Shown: piece by piece, positions 10,226 to 21,203 of the stretch
Position numbering within the stretch: position 1 is the first letter of the stretch
Layout of the letters: each line of letters begins with the position of its first letter
DNA from: Cryptomeria japonica
Taxonomy: Eukaryota; Streptophyta; Pinopsida; Cupressales; Cupressaceae
NCBI RefSeq assembly: GCF_030272615.1
Contig: NC_081414.1
Span: 6,767,001-6,831,000, forward strand
DNA length: 64,000 bases
Direction of reading: 5' to 3'
Notes under the pieces: model-generated
The model's input: the letters and a program-made list of their open reading frames with translations, nothing else
Told to the model about the DNA's origin: nothing
Databases searched by the model: none
Translations under genes and position numbers: made by a program

Positions 10226-13072
10226 TGTTGACATGTTTTTTATGACTACGTCTAACACAAAATAAAGTTGCCTCACGGTCACTTCACTCTCTCTTGATCA
10301 AAGTGCAATTGCATGCTAAGATTGCAGAAAGTTCAAACAATCGACTCCAAGGTTCCTTTATGCTACGGACGTGACTCAGTTGGCGGATGTCATTGTTGAT
10401 AATCCAAGGGGCCTTACGTCTGGATCGTTCTTTCACTTCTTTGTTGTGGCTAAAACTCCATCATCAGATATGGCAATTCTGCGATGTTGTTGCTTCGAAC
10501 GGACTAAAATGAACTGAAAATAAAGCGGATAGGGCTAGAGAATCTAAATCTAAATCTACTCCCAAGGGCTGTGATATCAATAGTTAATGCTTCGGTGGAC
10601 AAATTCCAAATAAACCAAGCTGTGTTTCGCCAAGATCAACTACAACTCTGCAAGAACCGATGCAATCTTTTGGGGATGCTAGAGGATTTTCAAATCGAGA
10701 AAGTACATTTGAATACCCAAAAATGGTATAATCCAAATGACTATTCACAATCGAACTTGGCACAAATTTAAGGGGCTCAGACTAACTTTACACTGCAACT
10801 TACAATCAACAAGATGCAAAAAGTATCAACCATGGAAATTCATCAAACACAATTACATTTTCCATTGAAATCAAAGCACTATACTACTTCTACTCTAAAT
10901 GAGGAAGGTGAAACCATGCAAGCTTTGAAAAAATAACTTAAGTGGACACCATCAAAGAACAATGCTTCACTGTTATTATCTCAAAACTTATCGCAATAAT
11001 TTCATACAAGTCTCCCTCCTTTACAAATGAGGGGGGTCACCCCTTTATATAGGCCTCAGGCCATGATTACATGCAAACCCTAATTAGGGTTTCACCCTAG
11101 AGGATTCCCCACTCAAGATGCAACAAGGTGGAATCAACAATTAATAACCCATCATGTCCTTATACAATTAATTCAAAAGCACTCAAAATAGCATCCATTG
11201 TGCATTAAATGCACCATCTCTTTCAAATTCGCCCAACATGTGTTGAATATTCATCAATGAAAAAATCACCCCATTATGTCATAAATGTTCCATCATTTCC
11301 ACATGTGATGGCTGCATGCAAAAGGAATCTGCCATAAATTTAACATGCAATGATCGGGTTGCCATTTGGTCAAATATTCCAATAATGAATGTGCCACCCT
11401 ATTTGCCATGCATTCAATAGATCCTCGCCATGCAAGTGGACATTGTCGTCATATATCCGCTCCTGCACAGCTCGAATTGTTGGAAAGAGAAAATTTGATT
11501 CAGGAAGAATTTTCTTGAAGTCTCTTCAACTTTCCTTGCTTGAAGAAGGTTTTCCATCAATTTTCACCATCTCCTATTTTTTAGGGATTTTCCACAAATT
11601 AGGGTTTTAGGTTCAGGAGGGAGATAATTCTCTCACGAATCCAAATCTGCAGAAATTTTCAAATTCATACGAGATTTAGTGTCTAAAAATGGATTTTTCA
11701 AAAACTTTCTCAGTTCACCCTTGATTTCTTTCGTGCCTTAGAAATTTTATCTTCAATTCATCCTTGGGTGTCATTTCTTCCTTGCTTGGAATTTTGTCTT
11801 GAAGGAAGGAATTTCCAACATAGTCAATTTTTCACCTTTCCTAGAATTATGTCCTGAAGGAAGGAATTTCCAACACTTAGCCAAATTTTCACCTTTCCTG
11901 GAATTGTGTCCTGAAGGAAGGAATTTCCAGCACTTGGACAAAATTTTCACCTTTCTTGGAATTCCTTATCTAAGCATAGGCGTGGATTTTATGTCATGCA
12001 GGAATTCATGTCCGAAAGGAATTCTTTCCTAACCTCTCCTCAGCGCTCCACAACATGTTTGGGCATGAAAAATACCATGAGGAGGAATTCTTGCTTGAGG
12101 ATGGAATTCCTTGACACCCCATTTTCGGCGCTCTTCCTTTCAACTTGGGCGCTAAAATGTTGGTGTGGAGGAATTTTGATTATGGATAAATTTTCCTCCA
12201 TGACCCCAATCTAACACCCATTGCTCTCCTTGAGCGCTAAAAACACATAGAGAAGGAATTTTGGGTGTGGAGGAAAATTCATCCACAACCCAATTATGGT
12301 GCTTTATCTCTACCTTGGGCGCCATTTCCACATGGTCGTGGAATTTTGGATTTTCTTCCTCTTTCTTCCTGATCTCAACGCCATCTTCCAAATATGCATG
12401 ATTTCATTGCCTTAGGAATTTCTAGCTTTCCATTTTTGGAATGGCCATCCATACATAGCCATTTTTTGATCACTTAGCCTGCTTTTCAAACTTTCCAGAT
12501 TTAGAAATGTTCAAGAATGTTTCGTCTTCAATGTCGACATCCTTGCCAGTTGAGAATCTCCCACAAATAGACTTACTTCAAAACATCAAAATTAGAGCAA
12601 ACTGGGGTAAGATTGCACTTACTAAAAATAAAAACTTGCTAAAAATAAAAATTACTAAAAATAGTAAGTTTTCTTTTTCGTGAAATGAAGACATTCTGAG
12701 AGGTAGTGAAATCCTTAAAAATAGGAACTTTCTAAAAATAGAAAGTTGCTCAGAATTCTCTCAAATTTCACATGCGGGTTCCTTAGAGGGTCTTGATTCC
12801 AATGCAATGCTCAATTTTTCCAAAACCCTAAAGAAAAGGCCTCAAATTCAAGTTTGAAGGTCAAAACCCTAAAACAGACAAAACATGCTCCAGACTTAGC
12901 CAAATTTGCTCAAACGAGCTGCAAACTTGATCAAACTAGCCCCCAAACACTTGCAAACTGAGAGGATTGACGAGGCTGCACGAAAAGACCTGGAAACCAA
13001 AACCAAAAAACCGATAGGGCCTAAAAAGGGGTCCCCATTTGCAATGGGGCGATGTGTGAAAATGTCTCAACA
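10226..13072 (-). mobile_element. S1: 2847-bp solo LTR
   Basis: The ends are TGTTGA and TCAACA, and CATGG is duplicated on both sides (10221-10225 and 13073-13077). No internal domain or second LTR is present, so it is a solo LTR. Its 11560-13072 part matches 38910-40776 in G1, including the shared terminal block CCCCATTTGCAATGGGG. Its left end resembles the left ends of G1, G2 and G3 (shared GACTCCAAGGT). A TATA box on the minus strand implies minus orientation. The ORFs inside are short and unconvincing. Confidence 0.8.
11044..11051 (-). promoter_or_regulatory. Putative TATA box of S1 LTR
   Basis: The minus strand reads CCTATATAAAGGGG, a good plant TATA context, about 0.8 kb from the LTR's minus-strand 3' end. 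The same layout occurs in G2. Confidence 0.5.
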
Positions 13073-13241
13073 CATGGGAATGTTGTAATTGTGCTACTGT
13101 GTTTGCGCTAATATAAACTGAGATAATTGTTGTTGGGTTTTTCACCTCCAAGAGGGAGGTTTTCCCAGGGTACTATTGTGTTATGTGTATTACGTGTATT
13201 GTTTTTTGTTCTTTGTTATCAATCTCATCATAAAATCAACA

Positions 13242-13253
13242 TGGTATCGGAGC
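13242..13253 (+). other. E2 primer-binding site
   Basis: TGGTATCGGAGC directly follows the 5' LTR. It differs from the usual initiator-Met complement TGGTATCAGAGC at one base. Confidence 0.8.
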
Positions 13254-13773
13254 TAGGTTCGAATTGGTTGTGATCAGATTGATAGTAGTTTGTTTCACCT
13301 CTCCTACACACAAGATGGTGGCGAGCATGCCAACCATAAAGGCTTATCTGATGACACACGTGGTGCCCAGAAATCATGGGGGAACAATGCCATCTTGCAT
13401 GATGCAATATTAATATCACCTTGGCTAGTTATCTTTGTTTCCATACTAGACAACCTCGTGTGTAGACCACAGAGATGCTACTACACCTTAGACAGCGACG
13501 AATTCATTAACCACAAAGAGTTCTCAAGACTTGCAGGGTCTCCACATGAATACATGGCTGGGAAAATCAATAAAGAGATAAGTAGTCCTTTAATGTTCAT
13601 GTATTGCATATGTAGTCATTAAATGTGTTATTTACATTGGCAACAGATAAGTTGCATTTGAATATACTTACCATGAGAAACTTGCCCCTTACATGCAAGA
13701 TATTTCATCACAGCTTGTTGCTCTTCAGGCTATAGGTTTTTGGAATTCTATTTGCAATGAAGAGATTGACATT
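13254..13773 (+). other. E2 internal region, left part
   Basis: It contains one 110-codon plus-strand ORF (13290-13622) with no recognisable domain. With no retroelement motif and no partner copy to compare, I do not call a gene. The copia insertion begins at 13774 after the target copy ACATT. Confidence 0.45.
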
Positions 13774-14432
13774 TGTTAAATTCTGTGAGAAGCAAGAATT
13801 GAGCCAGGATCTGATGTCGGTCATAGATCACATGCAACTCCAAGCAACGGATGATCGAAGATCAAAATAGCTGAATGAAGATAAATTTGATATGAGAGAA
13901 AAATAGAGATAAAGAAGAATTTAGAGAAGACTCTCACCGAGCTATCACTTCACTTGTGAAGGTGAGAGTATATTGCTTATTATATAGAAAAATAATAACA
14001 TATACAACCAAGAGGTGCATTAACTCCCACCTCCATAAAAAGTGGGAGGTTTTACCTACTACCCCATAAAAGGTGGGAGGTTTTTACCTACTTGGTAAAT
14101 GCCAAAACATGTGGCATAACCTCCTTACATGAAAACAAAAAAGGAGTTATAAGAGGTGGCACATAAGGCCAAAAGAGGGTGAGAAACCCAACTACCCCAT
14201 AACCTACTTAGGAAATGACAAAATAGTGGTTATGAGAGGTGGCACAACAAGCCAAAAGAGGGTGTGTAACTCAACTACCCATGTGAGGTGGAGAGTTACA
14301 CATGTAGCTAATGTATTTCACCACGTGTCCTCATATTAACCACACCTAATAACCTAAGCAAGCTTAATAATATATGTGTAGGAAAAATAAATACCCCCTA
14401 ACATAAGGAAAATAAAAAAACCTACACTAACA
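13774..14432 (-). repeat. Copia 3' LTR (left)
   Basis: 659 bp, with ends TGTTAAATT and CACTAACA on the plus strand. On the minus strand it follows the polypurine tract. Confidence 0.95.
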
Positions 14433-14442
14433 CCCCCCCTTA
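14433..14442 (-). other. Copia polypurine tract
   Basis: The minus strand reads TTAAGGGGGGG up to the base before the 3' LTR. Confidence 0.85.
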
Positions 14443-14587
14443 AGCGTAGCTTAGGTGGGTGAAAAGATGGGTCCCGACAAATGAGGCCATGTTAGGTACC
14501 CATGTACATAAATATCCCCCCCCAAAAGAAGAAGCCCCCCCATAAGAGGAATAGACCCCCCTAAATAGAGAGAGAAAGAATGAAGGA

Positions 14588-17500
14588 CTAAGAAGCCCCT
14601 CCTAAAGTAGACACCTTTTGCATCCCAAGCAAAGATCGCAAATGAAGGAACTTGCTTTCAGTGAAAGGTTTGGTGAAGATGTCTGCAGTTTGCTCCGATG
14701 TAGAAAAATACTTAAGATCAATGATGCCTTCCTGAATGAGCTCCCGAATATAGTGCATATGTATCTCAATGTGTTTCGTCCTCTGATGATGAACTGGATT
14801 TTTTGAGATCTGTATAGCACTCTGATTATCACAAAAGATGATGGTAGGCTTTCTGACTGGAATACCAAACTCAGTAAGAATATTTTGAAGCCAAATAGCC
14901 TCAGTGGTGGCATTGACTGCCCCTCGATACTTGGCCTCTGTCGATGAAAGAGCAATTGCAGACTGCTTCTTGCTCGACCAACAAACTGGACCAGAACCAA
15001 GTGAGAAGCAATACCCAGAAGTAGACTTGCGATCCTGAGAATCACCTGCCCAATCTGAATCCGTATATCCTACCAAGTCAATATCCACACCTGCTAAATA
15101 CTGAATTCCATAATTGTGAGTACCCTGAATGTAGTGGAGGATCCGCTTAGCTGCTTTCCAATGCAACTCATGTGGCTCCTGCATGAATCTAGAGACCATG
15201 CCCACAGCATAAGAAATGTCGGGTCTCGTATGAGTCAAATAAATGAGGCTTCCAACAAGCTGTCGATATAAAGTGCCATCAACCAAGGGTGAAAAGCACT
15301 TAGCCTCAAGTTTGACCCCTGACAAAAATGGAGTAGGTGCAGGCTTACAATCAGCCATGTGAAATCTGGAGAGCATATCAAGTGCATACTTGGGTTGTCC
15401 AAGGAAGATTCCTGAAGATGATTGAGTGATCTCAATTCCCAAGAAGTAATGCAGAAGACCCAAGTCTGACATCAAAAATCTATCATGTAGAGCAATTTTC
15501 ACTGCTTTGATGGTGGATGAGTGACTCCCTGTGAGTAACAAGTCATCAACATAGAGAACTAGAAATGTGAGAGTTTCATCCTGTTGCAGAATGTATACGT
15601 TCGGATCAGAATGGCACCGAGTGAAACCAACTGTCAGAAGAAATGAGTCCATCTTGGCATACCAAGCTCGAGGAGCCTGTTTGAGGCCATAGAGAGACTT
15701 TCGAAGTCGACACACAAGTGAAGGATCCTGAACAAACCCCTGTGGTTGCTCCATGTAGATTTCCTCCTGAAGGTCACCATGAAGAAATGCACTCTTCACA
15801 TCCATCTGATGAACTTCCCAACGATGTGTTGCAGCTATAGCAAGAACAAGTCGGATGGAATTCATTTTAGCAACTGGAGCAAAAGTCTCAGAGTAATCAA
15901 CCCCTAGAACTTGGGAAAAACCTTTTGCTACCAAGCGAGCCTTATACTTATCAACCGACCCATCCGCTGCAAATTTTGTTCGATAGATCCACTTGCATCG
16001 AACAAGTTTCCTTCCCTTAGGAAGAGGAACTAAATTCCATGTGTGATTCCTTTCCAAGGAATTGAACTCTTCTTGCATTGCAGCATCCCACTCAGGAACA
16101 CCTGAAGCTTCTCGAAAGGACTGTGGATCAGAAGCTGAAGCAATGAAGAGATGTGGAGCTTGCTGAAATTGTGACCTTGTTCTTCTAGTATCTAATGGAT
16201 CACCAAGCCAATCTCCTGCTGACTCAAAAGTTTGTCGAGCCCAAAGAGGCACTGGGGCTAGAGAGTCTGGGGGAGAATCATCAACCTCTGAATGATGACT
16301 ATGAGAGGAATGTGAATCCTCATCATCGCTGTCACCATCTGAAGTAGAGGAAGAAGACTCCTCATCAAGATTAGGAGGATTAAGATCCTCTGAAGAACTG
16401 TCATCATAATGCAATTTCTCCAATGTGATAGTGGATGGAGAAGTGGTATGAGAAGACCTAGAAGAACTCTCCTCAAAATGAACACTCCTCTCAATGAACA
16501 ACTCATGAGTAGTGGGATGGAGAAGCCTATACCCTTTGACATCATCTGGATATCCAACAAATATGCAAGGCTTACTCTGCAGATCCATAGCCTTGCGTTT
16601 TTCAGCTGGAATGTGGGCCCATGCAAGAGAACCAAACACTCTAAAGTGTTTAACTGTGGGTTTTCGACCAGTCCAAGCTTGAAAGGGAGTTACCCCCTTC
16701 ACAGCGTTATGAGGAACTCGATTCTGGATGTAACATGCACAGTTGATGGCCTCTGCCCAATACTGAGGTGCCAAAGACTTGGAGTGAATCATACAATTAG
16801 CCATCTCCTTCAAGGACCTATTTTTTCGTTCTGCTACACTATTTTGTTGAGGACTGTATGGAACTGTGTGCTGCATGTTGATACCTTCTGAAGCACAAAA
16901 CTGTTCAAACTGATTATTAACATATTCACCCCCATTATCTGTACGCAGAATCTTGATGAACTTCCCAGATTGTTTCTCTGCAAAAGCTTTGAAATCTAGA
17001 AAATTTTCAAAGACTTCAGACTTTTGTTTGAGAAAGTAAACCCATGTATATCTAGAAAAGTCATCAATAAATGTCAAGACATATCTAGCTTTGCTGAAAG
17101 ATGGTTGTGGAAATGGTCCTGCCAAGTCACTATGTACCAACTCCAATAGTTGTGTAGCTCTCCAAGCTTTACCTTTATCATACTTCTCCTCTGGATGCTT
17201 ACCAAGAATGCACCCCTGGCAAACTCCATCAGAAAATCGAATAGAAGGCAACCCTGAAACCATTTCTTGTTGACTGAGTTGTTGCAAGTAACGGTAGTTC
17301 AAGTGGCCAAACCGTTGATGCCACAAACAACTCACCTCATCTGCATGAGTGAGTAAAACTGTCGAAGGAGAGTCAGGAACAAAGTGAGAAAACTGATATA
17401 ATCTAGAATGATGATCTGCTTTTCCCACAGCAACAGTAGACCCATTATGCATTTCGCTGATTACCACTGCATCTGATGTGAACTCAACTCGCTTGCCAAA

Positions 17501-18712
17501 ACCAGTGTGAGTGATCTGATAAACAGATAGGAGATTAGTTGATAAAGATGGAACACAAAGGACATCTTGAAATGTTCCTTCACCCACATCAACAGACCCT
17601 CTCCCATGCACTTCAACAGGAGTGTCATCACCCATTAGGATGGAAGGCATAGAACATGGCTCTAAAGATGTAAAATCATCTTCTGAAGAAGCCATGTGGT
17701 GTGAAGCACCTGAGTCAATTATCCAAGAATTTGGTTGTGAAGCAATAGCAACTAGGGCCTTACCCTTTCCTTTCCCCTTACTCTTATCTATGTCCTTAGA
17801 AGATCCTTCTGATGAACTTTGTTTGACTGAATTAGGAACCTTGATATTATTTTTTTCAAGAAGATTTGAAAGGTGATCAATTTGTTTCTTTAAACACTTA
17901 TGTTCATCATGACCAGGCCTCTTACAATAAGAACACTTGACCTTCTCCTTCTTAGGTTGTTCACCTTTTGATGAAGAGGTCTCATTGTCTGCTTTTGAAG
18001 TAGCAGATTTCTGATCTTTCTTCTTCTCTCCTTGATTCTTTTGTTTCTTATCTTGCTTACTAGACCCTTTATGTTCTTTTGTGCCTTGATTTACAACTAA
18101 GGCATGTGACTTAGAGGGCTTTATTGTACCCATTTGAACCAATTTGTCCTGCTCCCTAGTGAGTTCTGCAGCAAAATCATCTAAAGAAGACATTTTGAAT
18201 GTGGTACCTAGGGCACATTTGGTAGCATAGAATGTGGAAACAAACACTGAATAATTAGGACCAAGCTTAGAAAGAATACTCAAGATCAATTGCTTATCAT
18301 CTTTCTTAGTTCCACATTGTTCCAACTGCAATCTTATAGACTTAAGTTTAGTGAAGAAGTCTTGTATAGTATCAAAATTGGTTGGATTCAACCCTATGAG
18401 TTCATTCTCCAATTGATGACCTCTTAGTTCATCCTGCTTACCAAAGAGGTTTCCCAAAGTAGTCCATACTGTATTTGGTGTTGTAGCAGATTCAATGTGA
18501 AAAAGAAGGTCAGGAGAGACTGACATGCACAATGTACCAAAAGCTTCATCACATTTATTAAACCATTTAATCTTTTCTGCAGCATCTTGAGGTTCAGTTT
18601 CAAGTCCCATAGTAACACGATGATATCCATGTCTTTTCAGATATATTATCATCTTAGATTTCCATTCAAAGTAATTATATGGTGTTAAAAGTGGAACTGT
18701 AGATGCATCCAT
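14588..18712 (-). CDS. Copia gag-pol polyprotein, intact
   Basis: This 1374-residue polyprotein has no stop or frameshift. In order: gag (about 1-220; YNYFEWKSKM near the start, a UBN2-type fold in known copia gags), a CCHC zinc knuckle CSYCKRPGHDEHKC (about 260), aspartic protease WIIDSGASHHM (about 330), and the pre-integrase HHCC region (HQRFGHLN, CQGC). The integrase core follows with Asp in HSDLAGPF, Asp in LRTDNGGEY and Glu in NSVAERKNR. Reverse transcriptase has HQMDVKSAFLHGDL and the catalytic YVDDLLL; RNase H has YTDSDWAGD, SSTEAKY and CDNQSA. The usual STEAEY is STEAKY here; the catalytic Glu, the first, is kept. The start ATG at 18712 lies about 0.77 kb from the primer-binding site. 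The exact copia lineage is not assigned. Confidence 0.97.
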   Translation of the reverse strand: MDASTVPLLTPYNYFEWKSKMIIYLKRHGYHRVTMGLETEPQDAAEKIKWFNKCDEAFGTLCMSVSPDLLFHIESATTPNTVWTTLGNLFGKQDELRGHQLENELIGLNPTNFDTIQDFFTKLKSIRLQLEQCGTKKDDKQLILSILSKLGPNYSVFVSTFYATKCALGTTFKMSSLDDFAAELTREQDKLVQMGTIKPSKSHALVVNQGTKEHKGSSKQDKKQKNQGEKKKDQKSATSKADNETSSSKGEQPKKEKVKCSYCKRPGHDEHKCLKKQIDHLSNLLEKNNIKVPNSVKQSSSEGSSKDIDKSKGKGKGKALVAIASQPNSWIIDSGASHHMASSEDDFTSLEPCSMPSILMGDDTPVEVHGRGSVDVGEGTFQDVLCVPSLSTNLLSVYQITHTGFGKRVEFTSDAVVISEMHNGSTVAVGKADHHSRLYQFSHFVPDSPSTVLLTHADEVSCLWHQRFGHLNYRYLQQLSQQEMVSGLPSIRFSDGVCQGCILGKHPEEKYDKGKAWRATQLLELVHSDLAGPFPQPSFSKARYVLTFIDDFSRYTWVYFLKQKSEVFENFLDFKAFAEKQSGKFIKILRTDNGGEYVNNQFEQFCASEGINMQHTVPYSPQQNSVAERKNRSLKEMANCMIHSKSLAPQYWAEAINCACYIQNRVPHNAVKGVTPFQAWTGRKPTVKHFRVFGSLAWAHIPAEKRKAMDLQSKPCIFVGYPDDVKGYRLLHPTTHELFIERSVHFEESSSRSSHTTSPSTITLEKLHYDDSSSEDLNPPNLDEESSSSTSDGDSDDEDSHSSHSHHSEVDDSPPDSLAPVPLWARQTFESAGDWLGDPLDTRRTRSQFQQAPHLFIASASDPQSFREASGVPEWDAAMQEEFNSLERNHTWNLVPLPKGRKLVRCKWIYRTKFAADGSVDKYKARLVAKGFSQVLGVDYSETFAPVAKMNSIRLVLAIAATHRWEVHQMDVKSAFLHGDLQEEIYMEQPQGFVQDPSLVCRLRKSLYGLKQAPRAWYAKMDSFLLTVGFTRCHSDPNVYILQQDETLTFLVLYVDDLLLTGSHSSTIKAVKIALHDRFLMSDLGLLHYFLGIEITQSSSGIFLGQPKYALDMLSRFHMADCKPAPTPFLSGVKLEAKCFSPLVDGTLYRQLVGSLIYLTHTRPDISYAVGMVSRFMQEPHELHWKAAKRILHYIQGTHNYGIQYLAGVDIDLVGYTDSDWAGDSQDRKSTSGYCFSLGSGPVCWSSKKQSAIALSSTEAKYRGAVNATTEAIWLQNILTEFGIPVRKPTIIFCDNQSAIQISKNPVHHQRTKHIEIHMHYIRELIQEGIIDLKYFSTSEQTADIFTKPFTESKFLHLRSLLGMQKVSTLGGAS

Positions 18713-19481
18713 GATAGCAGAAAAGAAGATTGCAAAGAGTCAAGAAGAGTGCAAGAAGGAAGACACAAGAGACACCCCCCCTTTTCACTAGTCTTTGAAA
18801 TCACCCCCCCCAAATATTACAAGGTTGGCACTTTATAATTAGTGCATTTACAAGGCTTTTATCAGATTACAATGCTTTCTAAGGCTTTAATGGCCAAAAT
18901 AGAAAGTTTAAATACATATAAATTTAACACAAAATCTGAAGAAAAAAAATTAGCCTTATAGCTGCTCAATGTATCTTAATACCTTTCCAACAACTATTCG
19001 TTTTTGTAAAATAGAGTTGTGAGAAGAAAGATATGATCTATAGAAGAAAAAAAACATGCAGCTGATTCAACCTGCAATATCTAACAAAGAAGGGTAGAAT
19101 ATTTCAATAAGAACTGCAATTATGAAGAGTGCTCATTTCCAGCTTTCCGTCAAGTACTCTGATTTTTTTTACTGTGTTCTCCAAACTCTGAATTTGGTGA
19201 AATAAAAGTCACTTATGATTTTCACAAGCCTTCTGGACACTCTGGAAATGCTAAAGAAGCCTCCAATATTACCAAAAACGCTGCAATCACCTAGATCTCA
19301 AAGAACACATATATAAAACCAGATTTAACTAGAAGCTTATTTTCCTTTAAACTGTTCTGATTCTCCAGATCACACGAAAATGCAGGAGAAGAGCATACTT
19401 GGTTTTTAAGAAAAATATTAGCTATCTAACAATCTCAAATCTCTCAAATAAATCAGAAAAGCAATGAGCTATACCAGACAA
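18713..19481 (-). other. Copia 5' leader
   Basis: Untranslated leader between the primer-binding site and the gag start. No ORF of interest. Two C/G homopolymer runs lie near 18775 and 18803. Confidence 0.7.
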
Positions 19482-19497
19482 CACGGCTCTGATACCA
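19482..19497 (-). other. Copia primer-binding site
   Basis: The minus strand reads TGGTATCAGAGCCGTG directly after the 5' LTR; it complements the initiator-Met tRNA 3' end. Confidence 0.9.
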
Positions 19498-20156
19498 TGT
19501 TAAATTCTGTGAGAAGCAAGAATTGAGCTAGGATCTGATGTCGATCATAGATCACATGCAACTCCAAGCAACGGATGATCGAAGATCAAAATAGCTGAAT
19601 GAAGATAAATCTGATATGAGAGAAAAATAGAGATAAAGAAGAATTTAGAGAAGACTCTCACCGAGCTATCACTTCACTTGTGAAGGTGAGAGTATATTGC
19701 TTATTATATAGAAAAATAATAACATATACAACCAAGAGGTGCATTAACTCCCACCTCTATAAAAAGTGGAAGGTTTTACCTACTACCCCATAAAAGGTGG
19801 GAGGTTTTTACCTACTTGGTAAATGCCAAAACATGTGGCATAACCTCCTTACATAAAAACAAAAAAGGAGTTATAAGAGGTGGCACATAAGGCCAAAAGA
19901 GGGTGAGAAACCCAACTACCCCATAACCTACTTAGGAAATGACAAAATAGTGGTTATGAGAGGTGGCACAACAAGCCAAAAGAGGGTGTGTAACTCAACT
20001 ACCCATGTGAGGTGGAGAGTTACACATGTAGCTAATGTATTTCACCACGTGTCCTCATATTAACCACACCTAATAACCTAAGCAAGCTTAATAATATATG
20101 TGTAGGAAAAATAAATACCCCCTAACATAAGGAAAATAAAAAAACCTACACTAACA
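19498..20156 (-). repeat. Copia 5' LTR (right)
   Basis: 659 bp, the same length as the left LTR, with six transitions between them by eye. It is followed by the target copy ACATT. Confidence 0.95.
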
Positions 20157-20161
20157 ACATT

Positions 20162-20529
20162 TAGGAGGAATATGAAGGGGATTTTAGTGAAGCAATAGGC
20201 GCCCTTGTTTATGCTCTATGGGTGGTCTTTCGAGACAAAGAAAGGATGGATCAAGAAGCATTCGAGGGAGAAAGAACTTGATGCTTGCAGTCATAGAACT
20301 GAGATGATGGCCGGAAGTGCTTCTTCAAGGAAAGAAGATTTTGAGGCATCTTGTCAAGAAGCATCACAGGTTGAAGTCTAGAGACAGCTTGCTACCATAA
20401 AGCTGAGTTGGTGATACATAATTAGAGGGAGCTTGACATTTTCAACTTCAGAGGGAGCCTAATTTTTTAGCTTCAGAAGGAGCTTGACATTCCAGCTTCA
20501 AAGGGAACCACGTCATCATGAAGATTTGG
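20162..20529 (+). other. E2 internal region after the copia insertion
   Basis: Non-coding. Phrases such as GAGGGAGCTTGACATT recur near 20425-20490. Confidence 0.5.
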
Positions 20530-20790
20530 TTAATGCATTTTTCCTCTGTGATGGAGAAATTTGAGGTGAAAGCCCTTGTTAATGAGTTCTTCTCTGTGAG
20601 GGAGAAGTCTGAGGTGCAATCCCTTGTTAATGAGTTCTTCTCTGTGAGGGAGAAGTTCAAGGTGCAATCCCTTGTTAATGCATTCTTCTCTGCGAGAAAA
20701 GTTTGAGGTGAAAGCCCTTGTTCCTCCCTCTGCGAGTAGGCATGGTGGTAATGCACTCTTCTCTGGGAGAAGTTTGAGGTGAAAGCCCTC
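20530..20790 (+). repeat. E2 type-I hairpin repeats (about 48 bp)
   Basis: Units run GTTAATG(C/A)(A/G)TT, CTTCTC-loop-GAGAAG, then GAGGTG(A/C)AA(G/T)CCCTT. Clear stems are at 20589-20607 and in the units that follow. Because the unit is 48 bp it translates as a repeated 16-residue peptide in the plus frame (ORF 20518-20706) and another in the minus frame; neither has independent support as a protein. E1 has the same unit at about 3690-3780. Confidence 0.75.
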
Positions 20791-20792
20791 GT

Positions 20793-21165
20793 TCCACCCT
20801 TTGTGAATAGGTATGGTGGATCCACCCTCTGAGTAGGTATGGTGGATGTCATGGAAGAAATTTCATGATGTAGCACTTGTGTTTATCCACCCTCTGCGAG
20901 TTGGTATGGTGGACCCACCCTCTACGAGTAAGCATAGTGGATGTCATTCCACGACTTAGCACTTGTGTTTGTTCACCCTCTGGGAGCAGCTATGGTGAAC
21001 GTCATGTTGAGATGACATCATGTTTCCATCCATGCGAGTAGCCATGGTGGTTGTGTTCATGCGTAATTCCATTCATGGGAGTAGCCATTATGGAACCACC
21101 CTCTGGGAGTAGCCATGGTGGTTGTGTTCATTTGCATTTTCATGGGAGTAGCCATGATGGTTGTC
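20793..21165 (+). repeat. E2 type-II hairpin repeats
   Basis: About nine units have the form stem, 14-17-base loop (consensus near CTCTGGGAGTAGCCAT), stem. Stems include TCCACC/GGTGGA (20793-20820, 20821-20846 and 20886-20913), GTTCACC/GGTGAAC (20971-21000), TTCCAT/ATGGAA (21067-21095) and AACCACC/GGTGGTT (21094-21123). The two stem halves change together between units. Confidence 0.8.
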
Positions 21166-21203
21166 ACTATGTGACTTGGTTATTGAGAAGGACTCCTCCC
21201 TAG

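Larger units (their letters stand above)
9577..13241 (+). repeat. E2 5' LTR, split by S1
   Basis: The two parts, 9577-10225 and 13078-13241, align without a gap to the 3' LTR once S1 and one copy of its CATGG duplication are removed. The end at 13241 is followed at once by the primer-binding site. Confidence 0.9.
13774..20156 (-). mobile_element. Intact Ty1/copia retrotransposon (6383 bp)
   Basis: Two 659-bp LTRs (TGTTA...TAACA) flank one full-length gag-pol gene on the minus strand, with a primer-binding site and polypurine tract in the right places. The 5-bp target duplication ACATT is at 13769-13773 and 20157-20161. By eye the LTRs differ at six positions, all transitions (about 0.9%), so the insertion is young. 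Everything needed for autonomous transposition appears to be present. It is inserted in the E2 interior. Confidence 0.95.

Noticed and set aside
13290-13622. 110-codon ORF in the E2 interior
   Set aside because: No recognisable domain and no second copy in the window to test conservation. E1 has nothing comparable.
14602-18630. ORFs in other frames over the copia gag-pol
   Set aside because: Shadows of the strongly coding minus frame.
20448-20876. 142-codon minus ORF and 62-codon plus ORF with repeated peptides
   Set aside because: The 48-bp repeat is a multiple of three, so both strands stay open. No domain is present, and the hairpin explains the repeat better.
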